A stretch of 6,633 nt of DNA from Clostridia bacterium (lineage in GTDB: Bacteria; Bacillota; Clostridia; Oscillospirales; Acutalibacteraceae): NCBI GenBank assembly GCA_900759575.1, contig CAAEVU010000217.1, positions 1 to 6,633 on the forward strand, written 5' to 3'. Under the pieces are notes generated by a model. That model saw only the letters and a program-made list of their open reading frames with translations. It searched no databases and was not told the DNA's origin. This document shows positions 4,935 to 6,633 of the stretch, in pieces. Numbering within the stretch: position 1 is the stretch's first letter; each line of letters starts with the position of its first letter. Made by a program: the position numbers and the translations under genes.

Positions 4935-6633
4935 TTAGAGTTGCCCCAGCGGGCTGTTTTTCCCATAGAGCAGTTTGAGATACAATCCGCCCTGTACCGT
5001 TCTGTTTTGGAAGGACACTTGCCAGGCGTCTTCCGTTTCAAACCAGTCCCCCAAAGGAACACGGTTGGGCATTTGGTCGTATCCGTCCCACAGTCGGGCG
5101 ATCATGGTTTGGAAATCTTCCTTTTTCTCCATCATTGACGCGACCCACACGGTCCAATCCGATTTGGTGTACCCGGCCCGGTTGTCCAAAGGCATTCCAT
5201 AGGGATTCAGCCTGCCCAAATAGGAGCGGAGTTCTTTTTCCCATGTCCCTTCCGGGAAAATGTCCATTCCCAGCAGCTGATCCCACACCGCGTTATATTT
5301 CATGCTGAAAGTGTTGGGTTGGTCAAAGGCCAGCCGGTAGGTGCCGTCTCCGTTTCCGGCAGTCTCCACCCATTTCTTTGCCATGTTTCTGGCTTCTTCC
5401 AGCCATTCTTCCCCTTCTGCCTCATTTCCCCTGTCTTGGAGCAGCAAGCCGTATGCGCCTACTCCCAAGATCGCTTTGATGGACAAGTTGCAGTTGTGGG
5501 CCAAATGTCCCGCAAAATCGTCTGTGCACAACTGATTATCCGGGTCCAGTCCCTTTTCCCGCAAGTATTTTGCCCAGAGGGTCAGCAGATCCCAGGCGGA
5601 ATTGGCGAATGTTCTGTCTTTGCTGGCCCTTGTGGCAGCGGCGGTCATAAGCAGCATGTTGCCACATTCCTCAACCGGCATCTGATCGGTTGGGTCTGTC
5701 CCGCCGGAGTACACTTGTCCATTGAGCAAAGGAAATCGTCCCGCGTCATGTGGGGCAAAGGGGAACGGCCATTCCGGAGAACTTGCATACCGGATCAGCG
5801 GCCGCATCATTCCAAAGATCAGTTGGGGCTGGTATTTCAAAAATAGGGGAATGGAGGGGTAGCTCACGTCCGCGGTGGCAGCGCATCCGTTGCTGAAACA
5901 TTCTTTGGAAATAAACAGCAGTTCCCCCTGGGGGTCCTCACAGAGAGTGTGTGCTGCTATCACTTGCCGCCAAGCGGCTAAAAGCAGGTCTTTGTACTGC
6001 GATCCCCCTGCTTCTTCCGCTTCCTGTCCTAGAGCCGTGGAAAAATCCTGGCATCTGTCCCAAAGCTGTTCATATTCCGAAAAAGCGATCTCCAGCAGCC
6101 CTGGAATGGTCTGCCGTTCCTTTTTCCAATAGGGCAGCAGATTTTCCCCGAAATACTGAATGGCATACACTTCGTCATAGGCCAGGGCAAAGAGAGATTC
6201 TTTTTCTTCCTTTAGATCGATCTCAGCTTTCAGAATGGAACGGCCGTTTTCTTCCCACAATTTTACTCGGCCGCCTGTTTCAACTGCCAGATAAAGGGTC
6301 CCCCAATCGATACGCACATCGTCGCCGGACCGGTTTAGGGGGTTCTGTACTCCGCTGGCCAACGAACCGGCTTCATACCCTTTTCCCACAGCTTCGCCGT
6401 ATTCCACTGGATATTCTCCGGGATAGTCCAGGCAAAGGGATTCATCTGCCGTCAGCGTTACCTGGCAGGGGGGCAAAGGTCGTCCATGACGGCCTTCGCC
6501 TTTGACGGAAATGTAGGTGACCGGACGAGCCATCACTTTCAAATCATCCAAAAGCAGGGGCGAAAGGAATTTTACCGTGAGTCGAACTTCCGGGCTTTCC
6601 ATGATGTACGTTGTGGAACAAGCCTGTACCTCC
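4935..6633 (-). CDS. DUF5127/DUF4965/DUF1793 (glutaminase A-like) family protein, 5' end beyond the window
   Basis: The visible part is 565 codons and contains the end of the protein (TAA at 4937-4935). The nearest ATG (6602) is not the likely start. The frame stays open to the window edge, the ten upstream codons (EVQACSTTYI) continue the family's conserved strand leading into VRLTVKFLSPLLLDDL..MARPVTY, and no ribosome site sits at a usable distance. Counting from that Met, a DUF5127-like beta region covers about 1-180. DUF4965 covers about 205-365 (AAWRQVIAAH 209-218, SKECFSNGC 232-240, DVSYPSIPLFL 245-255, FPFAPHDAGRFPLLNGQVY 280-298, DQMPVEECGNML 306-317, CTDDFAGHLAHN 359-370). DUF1793 covers about 371-547 (LSIKAILGVGAYG 373-385, PLDNRAGYTKSDW 471-483, RVPLGDWFET 514-523, FQNRTVQGGLYLKLL 531-545). 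Fungal members are called glutaminase A, but bacterial members often sit beside glycosidases, as here, and have an alpha/alpha-barrel-like helical core, so a carbohydrate role is equally plausible. Localisation cannot be judged without the N-terminus. Confidence 0.9.
   Translation of the reverse strand, partial: EVQACSTTYIMESPEVRLTVKFLSPLLLDDLKVMARPVTYISVKGEGRHGRPLPPCQVTLTADESLCLDYPGEYPVEYGEAVGKGYEAGSLASGVQNPLNRSGDDVRIDWGTLYLAVETGGRVKLWEENGRSILKAEIDLKEEKESLFALAYDEVYAIQYFGENLLPYWKKERQTIPGLLEIAFSEYEQLWDRCQDFSTALGQEAEEAGGSQYKDLLLAAWRQVIAAHTLCEDPQGELLFISKECFSNGCAATADVSYPSIPLFLKYQPQLIFGMMRPLIRYASSPEWPFPFAPHDAGRFPLLNGQVYSGGTDPTDQMPVEECGNMLLMTAAATRASKDRTFANSAWDLLTLWAKYLREKGLDPDNQLCTDDFAGHLAHNCNLSIKAILGVGAYGLLLQDRGNEAEGEEWLEEARNMAKKWVETAGNGDGTYRLAFDQPNTFSMKYNAVWDQLLGMDIFPEGTWEKELRSYLGRLNPYGMPLDNRAGYTKSDWTVWVASMMEKKEDFQTMIARLWDGYDQMPNRVPLGDWFETEDAWQVSFQNRTVQGGLYLKLLYGKNSPLGQL

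Overview
The window looks like part of a genome from a gut-type Gram-positive anaerobe of the class Clostridia, probably Oscillospiraceae/Ruminococcaceae or a relative. The clues are purine-rich AAGGAGG-type ribosome sites, strong sigma-A style promoters, intrinsic terminators between transcription units, slightly GC-rich coding DNA, and three protein types common there: a DUF4854-type lipoprotein, a domain-permuted GH3 enzyme and an intracellular type-B carboxylesterase. This placement is an inference from protein style, not from a marker gene. I see no mobile element, CRISPR array, tRNA or rRNA.

Layout from left to right. Positions 1-67 hold the last codons of a plus-strand gene, followed by a hairpin terminator (82-118) that also lies just past the end of the convergent minus-strand lipoprotein gene. 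Every other gene is on the minus strand and is best read from high to low coordinates. First comes a gene for a DUF5127/DUF4965/DUF1793 (glutaminase A-like) protein. It runs off the right edge, so its true start is outside the window. Its stop codon abuts a 14-bp perfect hairpin (4898-4934). Next is a new promoter whose -10 box lies inside an 18-bp palindrome (4832-4849). It drives a two-gene operon: a GH3 enzyme with inverted domain order (2348-4789) and, 35 bp later, a type-B carboxylesterase (921-2312), closed by a terminator at 862-890. A third unit has a near-consensus promoter (800-828) and a twice-repeated TTCCGGAATTCC element at its likely transcription start, and encodes the DUF4854-type lipoprotein (149-736).

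How the genes may work together: the GH3 enzyme and the esterase both lack signal peptides, so they probably act in the cytoplasm on imported, ester-decorated oligosaccharides or glycosides, one removing the acyl group and the other the terminal sugar. The neighbouring DUF4965 protein fits a carbohydrate-processing setting, but its activity is not known from sequence. The palindrome over the GH3 promoter suggests control by a repressor, perhaps induced by substrate. The lipoprotein appears to be a separate surface protein of unknown role.

The items most worth a second look are the palindromic operator candidate, the permuted GH3/esterase pair, the repeated element at the lipoprotein promoter, and the misleading internal ATG of the right-edge gene. 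I found no clear evidence of a wholly new system.
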